This document shows positions 22,686 through 35,111 of a DNA stretch of 64,000 nt, piece by piece (the stretch's first letter is position 1; each line of letters starts with the position of its first letter). The position numbers were made by a program, and so were the translations under genes. Origin of the DNA: Alnus glutinosa (taxonomy: Eukaryota > Streptophyta > Magnoliopsida > Fagales > Betulaceae); assembly GCF_958979055.1 (NCBI RefSeq), contig NC_084887.1, positions 36,992,620-37,056,619 of the forward strand, in the 5' to 3' direction. The notes beneath the pieces were generated by a model. The model saw only the letters and a program-made list of their open reading frames with translations. It made no database searches and was not told the DNA's origin.

Positions 22686-22999
22686 GGGTCCGTTTGGGTT
22701 TGCGATTTTAAAAAATGCGATTTAAAATAACGATTTAAAATGTGCAATTTGAAAAAAGTGATTTTTAAAAAAGCAATTAAGCGTTTGACAAAATCGCAGT
22801 TTAGCCTTTAAAATCGTGAATTTATTTTTAAAATTATGCGTATTCAAAAAAGTATCATCTTACCTGCGATTTGAAAAAGCAGATTTTATGCATTTTCAAA
22901 TCGCAATTTTTAAAAACGCAGTTCTTAAACGACTTATGTTCTGCGATTTGGTTTAAAATCGCACTTATTGTCTACGAAATGGCAATCCCAAACGCACCC
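22686..22999. mobile_element. Tourist-like MITE, 314 bp, TTA duplication
   Basis: The left end GGGTCCGTTTGGGTTTGCGA and right end CAATCCCAAACGCACCC are inverted repeats, with TTA at 22683-22685 and 23000-23002. The interior is built of many GCGATTT/AAATCGC words in both orientations. A decayed relative lies in GC6 intron 2 (about 37531-37803). Confidence 0.85.
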
Positions 23000-25553
23000 T
23001 TAGGATGGTCAAAATAACCTTTAACTAGCCGGATGCATGTGAATACCGTTAATTAAGATAACATATTATCTTCTTCATATTCATTAAACTAAGATATTTT
23101 GCTAATTAGTGCCTCTTCATTTATCTTCTATATGGTTTCTCTTGCTCCATCTCTCATTCTCTTTCTGTTTCCCTCGTATTTTCTGTCGCCAAAGTCACTT
23201 TCATTTTCATGGCCCTTCATCCTTGCGCCTTTGACAGCCACGCCCTAGCCAACCCGCCTCCTCATCCTCCAAGTTTTGTTTTGTGATTTGTGTGGTTTTG
23301 ATTTAGTAGAGACCTAACCGTCAAAACCCTTTTTTTCTTTTCTTCAAAAACAAATAACCAAAAACACGAAAATACTCAAAAACTACTTTAAAAACACATT
23401 TAAAATAATAATAATAAAAATAAAAATCTGTCTTTGACCTATGGAAGAGGAATGGAGGGGGGGTCATCGTACGTGGCTGTCGAGGTGATTTTTCATCACC
23501 CCAATCACAACGGTATGAGCTGTTGGAGACAATGACCCCACCCATTTGGGCCATTTCTGAATTTTCTTCCGAGTAATATGTGGTTTCAAGGTTGACGAGG
23601 TACCATTTATTTATTTATTTGATTAAATCTACGAAAGATAATGTAGATCCTTCATATTTTATTTGAATATTTGAATAGAATATAAAATGAAATAGAAGAA
23701 AAAAAATAAATTAATAAAGAATGAGATGTATACTGTTTTTCAAAAACGATTCTTCAAAATAATCATAAAAATAAAATTTGAGTTTGTTGCTTCAAATTTT
23801 GAAGAATCGGGCGGGTGGGATAGAGTTCTCCTTCAAATTAGGTTGGATGACCTAATTTATAAAAATGTCATGTCTCGTTTTGCAAATGCACTTTTTAAAT
23901 TGCAATAACAGAGTTAAAAGAACAAATGCATTTTTAATAAAATTTCTTCTAACTTGTTTTTGCACTTAAAAAAAATAAAAAAAATAAAAAAAAAAATTGT
24001 GATTCTCACGTGCAAAATAATATGTGGCATTTTTATAGACTAGGTTGATAAAGTTCCTCCAATCCCGTTTCAACGAAATCTTTGTCCGGATGAGAATGCT
24101 CTATTTCCCTATTTTGCTTAAAAAAAATTTTAAAAAAAAAATTTTTTAAAAAAAAAAAGAGAGAGAAGAAGATATGCTCACCATATACCAGTAATACCAC
24201 AACAAAGTACAAACCATCGAAATATAAGGCAGGCATGCCATCTGGCATCGTCAACGGACGAAAATACTTTATTTAGTTAAAGCTATTATTATTTCCTTGA
24301 ATTAATAAAATCTTTTTTTTTTTTATGAGCACTAAAATCTTTTCATCTTACTATTAAATTTCCCTTCTCTATCTGTAGTCTCAAAGAGATTAGTTCAAGG
24401 CCATCATTAAAGAGATTAGTTATTCTCCATCATTATCCTTTTGTCTTTCTTCCTTCGATTATTGGGACGACATTTTCCATAAAAAAATATAGTAAATAAA
24501 TAATAGATAAAATTTTCTTCCAAATTAAATTATAAGAAAATCTTTCAATTCAGATTGACATCTATCTTAAATGTACGTGACTGCCATATATTTTTTTAAT
24601 TCTCACTTACATTTTTAATAAAATATATGATTCTTACATAAACTTTTATTGAATCGAAAAAAAAAAAAATTAAAAGAAAAATTTGTGCTATAGCAATTCA
24701 TGAACATTTGCAAAAAATTATTTTGTGTGATACAGACGGATAAAACTAGGCCTCTACATCAAAAGCGGCATTGGAAACGAAAAAAATTTAAAAAAAAGAA
24801 AGAAAGAAAGTTGAGCAAATAAAAAACTTCATTCTTAATTATGGGTCTTAGTCTTAGTCAATTCGATCTTAATTTCCAAAATTAATTAGTGCTCCTCAAC
24901 TCTTTAATTTCCAAAAATAATAATTACAAAGTACACCCGATCGCCCATTGCTCATGGTCATGAGTCATGACACATACATCTAGCTCTCTTATCGTTACCC
25001 AATTTATTGTTTAGGTGACAAGGGTTTCTTATAAACTAATTGATTTATTTGTACCGGAACAAAACTTTTCTCCTCGACGCTTCAAAATTTTGGTTTTTTC
25101 CCTCCAAATTTTTGAATTAACTTAAAAAATATAAATGTTTCAATTAAATGCACACGAAACTTTAAGCTATTAAGCATATCCCATAATTATTTGAAATACA
25201 ATAAATACATAATTTAATTTTTATTTTAAATAAATCTACCACTCTAGAAAGTGCTAATTTTGGAGGATATTTTGTCGCAAATCAGGCTTCCTCCAATCTT
25301 ACATTTGGAAGCATTTCCATTTTGCTTAAGTTTAAGTTTTTTGGACAAGCAGTGATTTAATAATAACAATCGCCACACATAATACTAAGCTATTTTAATC
25401 CAACCTATAGATCATCTTATTCATGGATCGACCACAAAGTCGCAACCCATTCGATCACATACTCAACGAGGTAGTGGTTCTAATACAAAATAACACAAAC
25501 ATCATGTAAAACTCGTCGTTGAAAATTAGTTTGCAAGGAAATGGTGTTTAAAA

Positions 25554-25595
<42 letters not shown>

Positions 25596-27373
25596 TAAAC
25601 AGTTAAATATACTATATAGTTATCCCATCGATGATATAAAGACAAAATTGGTAAGGAAAGGGGTATTCTCCTAGGAATCGAATATAAGGAAGGAGCACAA
25701 CACACGGTATATGTTGTTCTCATCTATATATTAATCCTCTCGTATCTACATGTGTCCTTGTTACATACTTTCACGTTTGGTTTACATAAGCTAGCCATAA
25801 AGTGAGGAATCCCCTTTGGTAGGCTGGTCTCACATCTAATGAATCCCCACTTCTTTTAGTTGTTTATGTTATTTATTCCTTTTGCTAACACACCCTTCAA
25901 ATATTTTTAATTTTATGTTTGATAATTTATTGGAAGAACTTTAATTATAACTTTTGATTTTTCATCATTTTTAAAATAATGTACTTAAACTTTAAAAAGT
26001 GTCAATTTAATATATCAATCTTTCAATTTCAACAATCAGTTATAATTTTCTGTTAAATCGTGTGTAAATTTTTAAAATACTCATCTTTTTTTTTTTTTAA
26101 GAATAAAAAAAAAAAAGTAAAGATTTAAGTATTGGTCATAATTTTACTGAATTTGTAAAAATATTCATGTATGAATATTTGAAAGTTTTTTATAATTTTT
26201 TTTTTTGGTTTGTTTATCAAACTTGTTTTTACTCTATATCTTATAAACAATGACCATTGTGTTTGACTAACTTTATGAGCTATTCAGAATAATGGATGTA
26301 CGTGTCTAGCATTAAACCGAACTACCCATAATTTTTTATATCTTTTTCCTCTTTACTTTCGCTATTATTTCTATATTTTAAATTTTTCTCACAAATTTAA
26401 TCAACAACAATCAAATAGAGCCATTATGAGTATACAATAGATCAATAAGCGGTTTATAGACCGACCATGTCAAAGTCTTTTCAGTACGTTTTTTGGGACT
26501 GACCATGTCAAACCCACGAGTCACGACATAACCTCGGTGGAGGATAATAGAACTCTACTTTAAAAACCTCCACGTGGCACGTTGTTATTGGGTGGAAAGT
26601 ATAATTAACCGGAGGGACGAACATAAAACATTGATGCCAATGGAACCCCAGCGGAGTGAGTGAGTGGGGTTCGTACGCAGCTTCCTAGAAAGTTCACCTG
26701 CGAGCATGTTTTTGTTTTTAGGGTTTAGACGAAAACTCAGAATACAGAAAGCATATTCTCTGTTACAATAAATAAAGTTGGTCCGTATAAATATAATGGC
26801 AACCATGTTTCATGTTTGGCTCTTTTATATGACAGGGATGGACGGATGGTTCACTCTCTATCTTCCTGGGAGATGGTATAAAATTAGGCTTGGGCCACTA
26901 TCTTATATGCTTAGGTATAAACAAATCACATTACGTGAACGACCAATTACAAAACATTAAATTGGGTCGAACGGAAAAACCTAATTTAGAGGAATATATG
27001 ACAATTTTATAGATCGAATTGCCAAATTTATATAACATGATGAATTAGAACGTGGCCGAATCAATATAAGTGTCTCGCTAAGATCAATAACCTTCTTGAG
27101 TAAGATTGTTATTTTTGCTCATTGTTAATTAAGGATATAAAAGCATTATTTAATCAATTAAGTAAAGTATTCCAAGTTTGGGGAATGAAACGCATCTTCC
27201 TATTGGGGGGTACCTTTTGTTGGGAGGGCAAAATAAAAATAGGTACATCTTGTAGAAGACAGACAGGCAATGTGGATTTTAATGACCTTTATGTCATTAA
27301 AGGTGAATTGAATATATTCCATTAGTTGAGTACATTGAGAATAATGCAAAATAACATTTTTCCTTTATCAAAA
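23000..27373. other. gene-free AT-rich region
   Basis: 4.4 kb with no open frame resembling a known protein. Contains poly-A/T tracts, a (TA)n microsatellite at 25556-25589, and a possible 16-bp retrotransposon-tail insertion at 24317-24332 between two copies of TAAAATCTTTT (24306-24316 and 24333-24343). Confidence 0.5.
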
Positions 27374-27544
27374 GAGTAATGCTACACATCATCCATTTGT
27401 CATCCCAAAATTGATGTGGCTCTTAAAATTATCATTGGATCAAAATCCAAGAGTGATATATCAAAAATTTAATGGTGATTTTAAGAGCCACATCAATTTT
27501 GGGGGGACAAAAGGAAGACAAGGGGATGATGTGTAGCATTACTC
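27374..27544. mobile_element. 171-bp MITE with 21-bp terminal inverted repeats
   Basis: The left arm GAGTAATGCTACACATCATC(C) and right arm (G)GATGATGTGTAGCATTACTC are perfect over 21 bp. A second inverted repeat lies inside (AATTGATGTGGCTCTTAAAA against TTTTAAGAGCCACATCAATT). This is the best-preserved member of the family also seen at 3675-3800 and 5505-5650. Confidence 0.8.
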
Positions 27545-28361
27545 CTCACTAGAAATACTTTTATATCTATTGTTTTACTCCTTCCACTTATATTATATTA
27601 AAAAATTAACAGTTCCACGCCACACAACCCCATTCTTGCCCCCATCAACATGATATCACTTAAAAATCAAAAAGAAAAAAGAGAAAAAATAAAATAAAAT
27701 AAAATTGAAGAAATATATAGCTCTATGGGTGGTGGTGGAATTCCCGCAACCCAACCTCACCTTCGAGAAGGTGGTCCACGAGAGACCCCCACTCCGTGGT
27801 CTTTTAAGCTTTGATAATCTTTTTCTCAAAGGGTGGCCATTATATTGCAACTATGGACGAATGGGCACCGCATGATGATTGGATTATATATATATAAAGT
27901 AAGATCCCACTCTTTTTTGTTTTTTTGGGGATGAATGAGATTCCCACCTTACATATTTCATAATTGTATCCTACAGATTCATGCAAATGTGTTGGTTAAT
28001 CTTAAGGATCGTGATTTTTTAATATATATATTTTTTTATAAAAAAAAATGATGTAATACTATATAGATATAGATCCTAAAATGCAATAAATAAAATCTAA
28101 ATAATACAAGTGAAATTAAAAAGGTCCTAAACTGCCACACAAAAGGCTCTTTTTTTTTTTTTTATTTAATTATTATTTTTTTTCTAGGGCTTAGGTTATA
28201 TAACATAGGGGTTTCATCGGATTTGCCCAATTTGCTTTTAATAACTTAAATTTTGTACAAAGTTTCATTTGACAGAAATTTTTTACAAATTGGTTTGTAA
28301 AAAATTTCATACACACTAATTTTTAACAGTGACATGTATTATTTGCACGTGAGAAATACTT

Positions 28362-28402
<41 letters not shown>

Positions 28403-28405
28403 GAA
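27545..28405. other. AT-rich spacer
   Basis: No gene. A T-run of roughly 37 bases at about 28363-28399 precedes the hairpin at 28406. Confidence 0.5.
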
Positions 28406-28521
28406 AAGATAAAAAACATTCATTACACACCCCTTATACACCCACCATCTCACATGAGTGTGACCCATGTGGTTTGGGTCCCACCCCATGTGAGAGGCTT
28501 GAGTGTGTAATGAGTGTTTTT
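28406..28521. mobile_element. 116-bp foldback element
   Basis: The arms AAAAACATTCATTACACACCCCT and GAGTGTGTAATGAGTGTTTTT pair, with inner CTCACATGAG and CCCCATGTGAGAGG pairing as well. It shares the CCCACCCCATGTGAGAGG core with 15850-15922. Confidence 0.7.
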
Positions 28522-28752
28522 GTAACATTTTTCAATTTTTTTAATTGTATGTGCTTCTCACATGCTTTTTTAATAGCTTAAATAACACATGTCGCTTTTA
28601 AAAGTTAGTTTGTATGAGTTTTCTACAAACTGGTTGGTTCGTAAAGAATTTCTGTCCGTTCTTATTTCTAAAACTTTACAAACAATTTGAATAATTTTAA
28701 ATGTAATCAAACCCCCTATCTTATCATATATTTTAAACATGGAAAATATTAC

Positions 28753-28871
28753 TTGCACTACAAGCCCACGACACGGGCACAACAACCCCTCACATGAGGG
28801 TGTGTCCCAGTGTGTGAGGTCAATCCTCATGTGAGGAGTTGTTGTGCCCGTGTTGTAGGCTTGTAATGCAA
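28753..28871. mobile_element. 119-bp foldback element with 47-bp arms
   Basis: The left arm TTGCACTACAAGCCC...ACACGGGCACAACAACCCC and the right arm, its reverse complement with about six mismatches in 47 bp, close a loop of about 25 bp. Flanking or inner CTCACATGAGG links it to the preceding hairpin family. Confidence 0.75.
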
Positions 28872-28916
28872 CAATCAAATCTCTTTTAACATTCATCTCG
28901 AAATCCATTCGCACCT

Positions 28917-28951
<35 letters not shown>

Positions 28952-29598
28952 CTCAGAAAGAATAAGATGAATGCCTCGTAATCAACGGTCATAACTAACA
29001 CTGACACGTGAACTTGCTTAGCGCATACAAATGTACAAATTAAACTGCTCTTGCTTGTTTGGCAGTCGTCGTTGCTACTATTGCCATATGTTAAGAACAT
29101 CGCTGAGGATCAACTCCTTTTTACGACACCTCTTAATTTCTGAATCAAGCCAAAACCCAAGGTGGTGCTGTCCAAGACAGCTGAAGTCATCGCAACATTA
29201 ATCTCAACCGTCTTAAGTCATCATTATGCCTAATTAATTGGATACGTTTGTTCATCGGAATTTGTATAAATCCCACCTACATCCCCCCGAGTCTTTCTAC
29301 GCAATCATCCCATCACCCACCAAATTGGAAGGGCTTATTTGTGTGCTTCCACGATTCATAATCTTGAGAAGGTTCAAGCAACTTCAAGAAACTGTTTTGA
29401 TTAACTCAATTCATACCCATATTACATATACAGCAGTTTAGTAAATAATAGTAGTCTTCAAATCAATTATGAATGTATTCTTCTATATTCCTAAACCTTC
29501 GACGTCAAATTAATACAACAAGTCAACAGCTTATCTTATCTTGAAAGCAGCAATTGGAATGAACCAAAAGACTGTGTGGAGGTCATCGCCGGCGGCTG

Positions 29599-29641
<43 letters not shown>

Positions 29642-30500
29642 ACATCTACGCCCCCAGCTTTGGCTTCTTTTCGATCGTTTTATATATGTTTTTGTCTCAA
29701 ACAAATATAAAAGGTCATGCCGTAAATTAACAACGTAGTACGAATGTCAAAGTCGTTTAGGACAGCAATGGCCACCCTGTCCTGTTACTAAACAATATCT
29801 TTCAACTGTTAATCAGCAATTAATAAACTTTAAACAATCTAATGAAATCGCCTACCTAGTTGTGTACTATGTGTATGTGCATGAAACAAGCCTTCGATAC
29901 CATATATGCTTAGTGATTAAGTAAAGGAGTTGCACAGCATGTTGCCAATTGCGCTTGCCCTTACACAAAGAGCATGGCCGGTCAACTTGAAGAATAATAG
30001 AATATGTATGTTTGTTAATATATTTTAGGGAGGTTTTTTTTTTTTTTTTTTTTGTTAAAAGTGTTCTGATGTGGGAGGCTTAAGCCGATTATAATGTTTT
30101 TTTTTTTTTTAAAAATAAAAATAAAAATAAAAATACATTATTCTTGTTTTGTGAGATGCAAAATTATTAATTAAATTTTTATTTGGTTATACAGCACAAA
30201 CTGCACTCACAATTTTCATCAACTAATATTTAAGGCCTTCTTCTTCTTAGTTAATTTTGAAGACATTCTTTTTTTTTTACTCTTCTATTTGGGGCCTTGG
30301 GCAATGACCTAAGTGACCTACCTATTGAGCCGGCTTTGGATACGAGATAATAGTAAAAACCGTTTTTGTATTTTCAGGAATAATTTTGTATTTTGAGTAT
30401 ACAAACGTGAGTGTATAAAGATTGAATTTTACAAATGTAAAAAAATATCAAAAGTATAATTGATTAATATAGTATAATAGAGCTTAAACCCATAAGTTTA
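28872..30500. other. gene-free spacer
   Basis: Contains a (TA)n microsatellite at about 29599-29639 and T-runs near 30036-30054 and 30097-30110. No supported exon. Confidence 0.5.
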
Positions 30501-31466
30501 AGCTTTTAGATGAGTGATATCTTGGAGTCTCTCCAAAATGTCGATTTCCTTCAAATCTGTATACAGAAAAACTAGTACACATGCATTCAGCTTTTAGATG
30601 AGTGATATCTTGGAGTCTCTCCAAAATGTCGATTTTCTTCAAATCTGTATATAGAAAAACTAGTACACATACATCCAGCTTTTAAATGAGTGATATTTTG
30701 AAGTCTCTCAAAAATGTCGATTTCCTTCAAATCTGTATAGAGAAAAACTAGTACACATGCATCCAGCTTTTAGATGAGTGATATCTTGGAGTCTCTCCAA
30801 AATGTCGATTTCCTTCAAATCTGTATACAGAAAAACTAGTACATATGCATCCAGCTTTTAGATGAGTGATATCTTGGAGTCTCTCCAAAATGTCGATTTT
30901 CTTCAAATCTGTATATAGAAAAACTAGTATACATACATCCAGCTTTTAAATGAGTGATATTTTGGAGTCTCTCAAAAATGTCGATTTCCTTCAAATCTGT
31001 ATAGAGAAAAACTAGTACACATGCATCCAGCTTTTAGATGAGTGATATCTTGGAGTCTCTCCAAAATGTCGATTTCCTTCAAATCTGTACACAGAAAAAC
31101 TAGTACATATGCATCCAGCTTTTAGATGAGTGATATCTTGGAGTCTCTCTAAAATGTCGATTTTCTTCAAATCTGTATATAGAAAAACTAGTATACATAC
31201 ATCCAGCTTTTAAATGAGTGATATTTTGGAGTCTCTCAAAAATGTCGATTTCCTTCAAATCTGTATAGAGAAAAACTAGTACACATGCATCCAGCTTTTA
31301 GATGAGTGATATCTTGAAGTCTCTCAAAAATGTCGATTTCCTTCAAATCTGTGTACAGAAAAACTAGTACACATGCATCCAGCTTTTAGATGAATGATAT
31401 CTCGGAGTCTCTCCAAAATGTCGATTTCTCTCAAATCTGTATATAGAAAAATTAGTACACATGCAT
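30501..31466. repeat. 88-bp tandem repeat array 1 (11 copies)
   Basis: Units start every 88 bp with AGCTTTTA(G/A)ATGAGTGATAT. Three variants alternate. A has CTTGGAGTCTCTCC, TTTCCTTC, GTATACAG and ATGCAT. B has TTTTCTTC, GTATATAG and ATACAT. C has TTAAATGAG, TTTTGGAG or TTTTGAAG, CTCTCAAAAATG and GTATAGAG. The order is ABC-ABC-ABC-D-E, giving a 264-bp higher-order repeat capped by two distinct units. 88 is not a multiple of 3, so it is not coding. Confidence 0.95.
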
Positions 31467-32406
31467 CCATCTCATTAATTATTGGTCCCCCTTAGGAGCC
31501 TCGACCATTATTGTGATATGTTAAAGGACAAGGGTTGGAAAATAGGGGGAGACCATTGTTGTCAGCAGTGTTAGTTGACTGCGTTCGGCCAAGAATGGGA
31601 TTATTTTCATTTCACTTTAAATTGAGAAAGAGTCATTTTATTTTGCTGTATATAGACCATTAAATGTAAAATCTAATCTTGACCGTCAAATACATTAAAT
31701 GGGAATGGGTATTTGAAATGGAGGGGATGAGTAGACAACGAAAAGTGTGTAGAGATGGATGATTTTGGGGATGGGCTTCCATCAGATGATTGTCCATTTA
31801 GCCCTCTACCATGGGCTTCAATACTATCAATTGTTCCCCAGCCCAAATGCTAATAAGGCCTTTCATGCAAATTTGCTTGTTGAATATACACCATCCCACA
31901 CCCGTTAATAGACCATTTGGATATAAGATACCCACCATGATTGGATGTGGATTTCTCTTGAAAGGCCTTAAATAAAAAGGACACCAATGAACCTCAAAAA
32001 AAGGAAAAAAAGAAAAAAGAAAAAATCAAGCCCATGCGAAAAGGGCTGCCTAACTTCATGGCAAAACATAAAAAAGCCCATAAAGTTCTTAGGAATCGGG
32101 TTCAATTCGGTGCTTGTATGCCTCACATCGAGCAACCAAGATCTTCTTCGGTTCAGATGAACTTGAGAGTATTCAGTTCCTTTTAGTGTACATTCATTTT
32201 TGTCCAAAAAATTATGAAAAGATAAAAATACCCCTACACTATAAGGATCTGAATAATCTTCGATTCATTTGAACATGAGAGGATCCGTTTCCCACATCGA
32301 GAGCACCTGCTCCGAACAAGTGAATCCCACACCACCTTCTAGCAGTTAATTGCACTTGCTCCTGATCCAAAGACCTCAACGACCCAACCTCTCATATGAT
32401 CGAAAG
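31467..32406. repeat. 0.94-kb flank duplicated with the satellite, copy 1
   Basis: From CATCTCATTAATTATTGGTC to CATATGATCGAA, repeated at 35108-36047 with only about 8 differences by eye. No coding potential recognised; an open frame of 79 codons on the minus strand is identical in both copies, as expected from their age. Confidence 0.9.
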
Positions 32407-32924
32407 TAGGGGTGTAAATGAGCCGAGCTCGAGCGAGCCAGTGCCGAGCTCAAGCGAGTCAGAACCGAGCTCGAGCTCATTCATCACGAGCCCGAGCCGA
32501 TCTCGAACTCATTCATCACGAGCTCGAGCCGAGTTCGAGCGGTAACAATTAAGCTCAAGTCGAGTCGAGCCAAGTTTATACGAGTTTAACATTTGTTCGT
32601 TTACCATTAATTCTACTTTCCATTAAAGTTATAATTAATTAATAAGAAACATTAACTTCTCGTAGTTAATTAACCAACACTTTATTAAGGTGTATTAATT
32701 AACCATTAACTAACAATTAATAAAGGATGATTAATTAACCACATTAAGATCGAGTCTAATAAGTTGTCTTATGTGTCAGGTCTGTGGGATATTGAATTCT
32801 TACAAGAAGCACTTGCTATTAAAACAACATGTGATTCTCACATGTTAAGGGACGCATGTCAATCTTATATGTGAGTTGTATTAAATTTCCTACCTACTGG
32901 TTTGTAGGAAATTTATGTCCTTTA
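32407..32924. other. unique segment between the two satellite units
   Basis: Begins TAGGGGTGTAAATGAGCC, then a purine-rich GAGCTCGAGC-type run to about 32575. TAGGGGTGTAAA resembles a hAT left end, but I find no matching right end, so it may be a truncated element. The rest is AT-rich. Confidence 0.45.
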
Positions 32925-35111
32925 ATTATATCTTGGAGTCTCTCCAAAATGTCGATTTCCTTCAAATCTGTATACAGAAAAATTAGTACACATACATCTA
33001 GCTTTTAGATGAGTGATATCTTGGAGTCTCTCAAAAATGTTGATTTCCTTCAAATCTGTATACAGAAAAACTAGTACACATGCATCCAGCTTTTAGATGA
33101 GTGATATCTTGGAGTCTCTCCAAAATGTCGATTTTCTTCAAATCTGTATATAGAAAAACTAGTACACATACATCCAGCTTTTAGATGAGTGATATCTTGG
33201 AGTCTCTCCAAAATGTCAATTTCCTTCAAATCTGTATATAAAAAAACTAGTACACATACATCCAGCTTTTAAATGAGTGATATTTTGGAGTCTCTCAAAA
33301 ATGTCGATTTCCTTCAAATCTGTATACAGAAAAACTAGTATACATGCATTCAGCTTTTAGATGAGTGATATCTTGGAGTATCTCCAAAATGTCGATTTCC
33401 TTCAAATCTGTATACAGAAAAACTAGTACACATGCATCCAGCTTTTAGATGAGTGATATCTTGGAGTCTTTCCAAAATGTCGATTTCCTTCAAATCTGTG
33501 TATAGAAAAACTAGTACACATACATCCAGTTTTTAAATGAGTGATATTTTGGAGTCTCTCAAAAATGTCGATTTCCTTCAAATCTGTATACAAAAAAACT
33601 AGTACACATGCATCCAGCTTTTAGATGAGTGATATCTTGGAGTCTCTCCAAAATGTCGATTTTCTTCAAATCTGTATATAGAAAAACTAGTACACATACA
33701 TCCAGCTTTTAGATGAGTGATATCTTGGAGTCTCTCCAAAATGTCGATTTCCTTCAAATCTGTATATAAAAAAACTAGTACACATACATCCAGCTTTTAA
33801 ATGAGTGATATTTTGGAGTCTCTCAAAAATGTTGATTTCCTTCAAATCTGTATACAGAAAAACTAGTACACATGCATCCAGCTTTTAGATGAGTGATATC
33901 TTGGAGTCTCTCCAAAATGTCGATTTCCTTCAAATCTGTATACAGAAAAACTAGTACACATGCATCCAGCTTTTAGATGAGTGATATCTTGGAGTCTCTC
34001 CAAAATGTCGATTTTCTTCAAATCTGTATATAGAAAAACTAGTACACATACATCCAGCTTTTAAATGAGTGATATTTTGGAGTCTCTCAAAAATGTTGAT
34101 TTCCTTCAAATATGTATACAGAAAAACTAGTACACATGCATCCAGCTTTTAGATGAGTGATATCTTGAAGTCTCTCAAAAATGTCGATTTCCTTCAAATC
34201 TGTGTACAGAAAAACTAGTACACATGCATCCAGCTTTTAGATGAATGATATCTTGGAGTCTCTCCAAAATGTCGATTTCCTTCAAATCTGTGTACAGAAA
34301 AACTAGTACACATGCATCCAGCTTTTAGATGAGTGATATCTTGAAGTCTCTCAAAAATGTCGATTTCCTTCAAATCTGTGTACAGAAAAACTAGTACACA
34401 TGCATCCAGCTTTTAGATGAGTGATATCTTGGAGTCTCTCCAAAATGTCGATTTTCTTCAAATCTGTATATAGAAAAACTAGTACACATACATCCAGCTT
34501 TTAGATGAGTGATATCTTGGAGTCTCTCCAAAATGTCGATTTCCTTCAAATCTGTATATAAAAAAACTAGTACACATACATCCAGCTTTTAAATGAGTGA
34601 TATTTTGGAGTCTCTCAAAAATGTCGATTTCCTTCAAATCTGTATACAGAAAAACCAGTACACATGCATCCAGCTTTTAGATGAGTGATATCTTGGAGTC
34701 TCTCCAAAATGTCGATTTCCTTCAAATCTGTATACAGAAAAACTAGTACACATGCATCCAGCTTTTAGATGAGTGATATCTTGAAGTCTCTCCAAAATGT
34801 CGATTTTCTTCAAATCTGTATATAGAAAAACTAGTACACATACATCCAGCTTTTAAATGAGTGATATTTTGGAGTCTCTAAAAAATGTCGATTTCCTTCA
34901 AATCTGTATACAGAAAAACTAGTACACATGCATCCAGCTTTTAGATGAGTGATATCTTGAAGTCTCTCAAAAATGTCGATTTCCTTCAAATCTGTGTACA
35001 GAAAAACTAGTACACATGCATCCAGCTTTTAGATGAATGATATCTTGGAGTCTCTTCAAAATGTCGATTTCTCTCAAATCTGTATATAGAAAAATTAGTA
35101 CACATGCATCC
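32925..35111. repeat. 88-bp tandem repeat array 2 (about 25 copies)
   Basis: Opens with a partial unit, then 24 whole units starting at 33000 and every 88 bp to 35024. It has the same A/B/C/D/E variants as array 1 plus an A2 type (GTATATAAAAAAAC, ATACAT). The higher-order pattern is looser, mostly B-A2-C-A and A-B-C runs. The last unit is the same E variant as in array 1 (CTCTCAAATCTG, AATTAGTAC). Confidence 0.95.

Noticed and set aside
31968..32207. 79-codon minus-strand frame found identically at 35611-35850
   Set aside because: Identity is explained by the recent duplication of non-coding flank; Phe-rich end encoded by a poly-A stretch.
30501..35111. Regular repeats suggestive of a CRISPR array
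   Set aside because: Units are contiguous 88-bp copies with no unique spacers, in a plant nuclear genome; it is a satellite.
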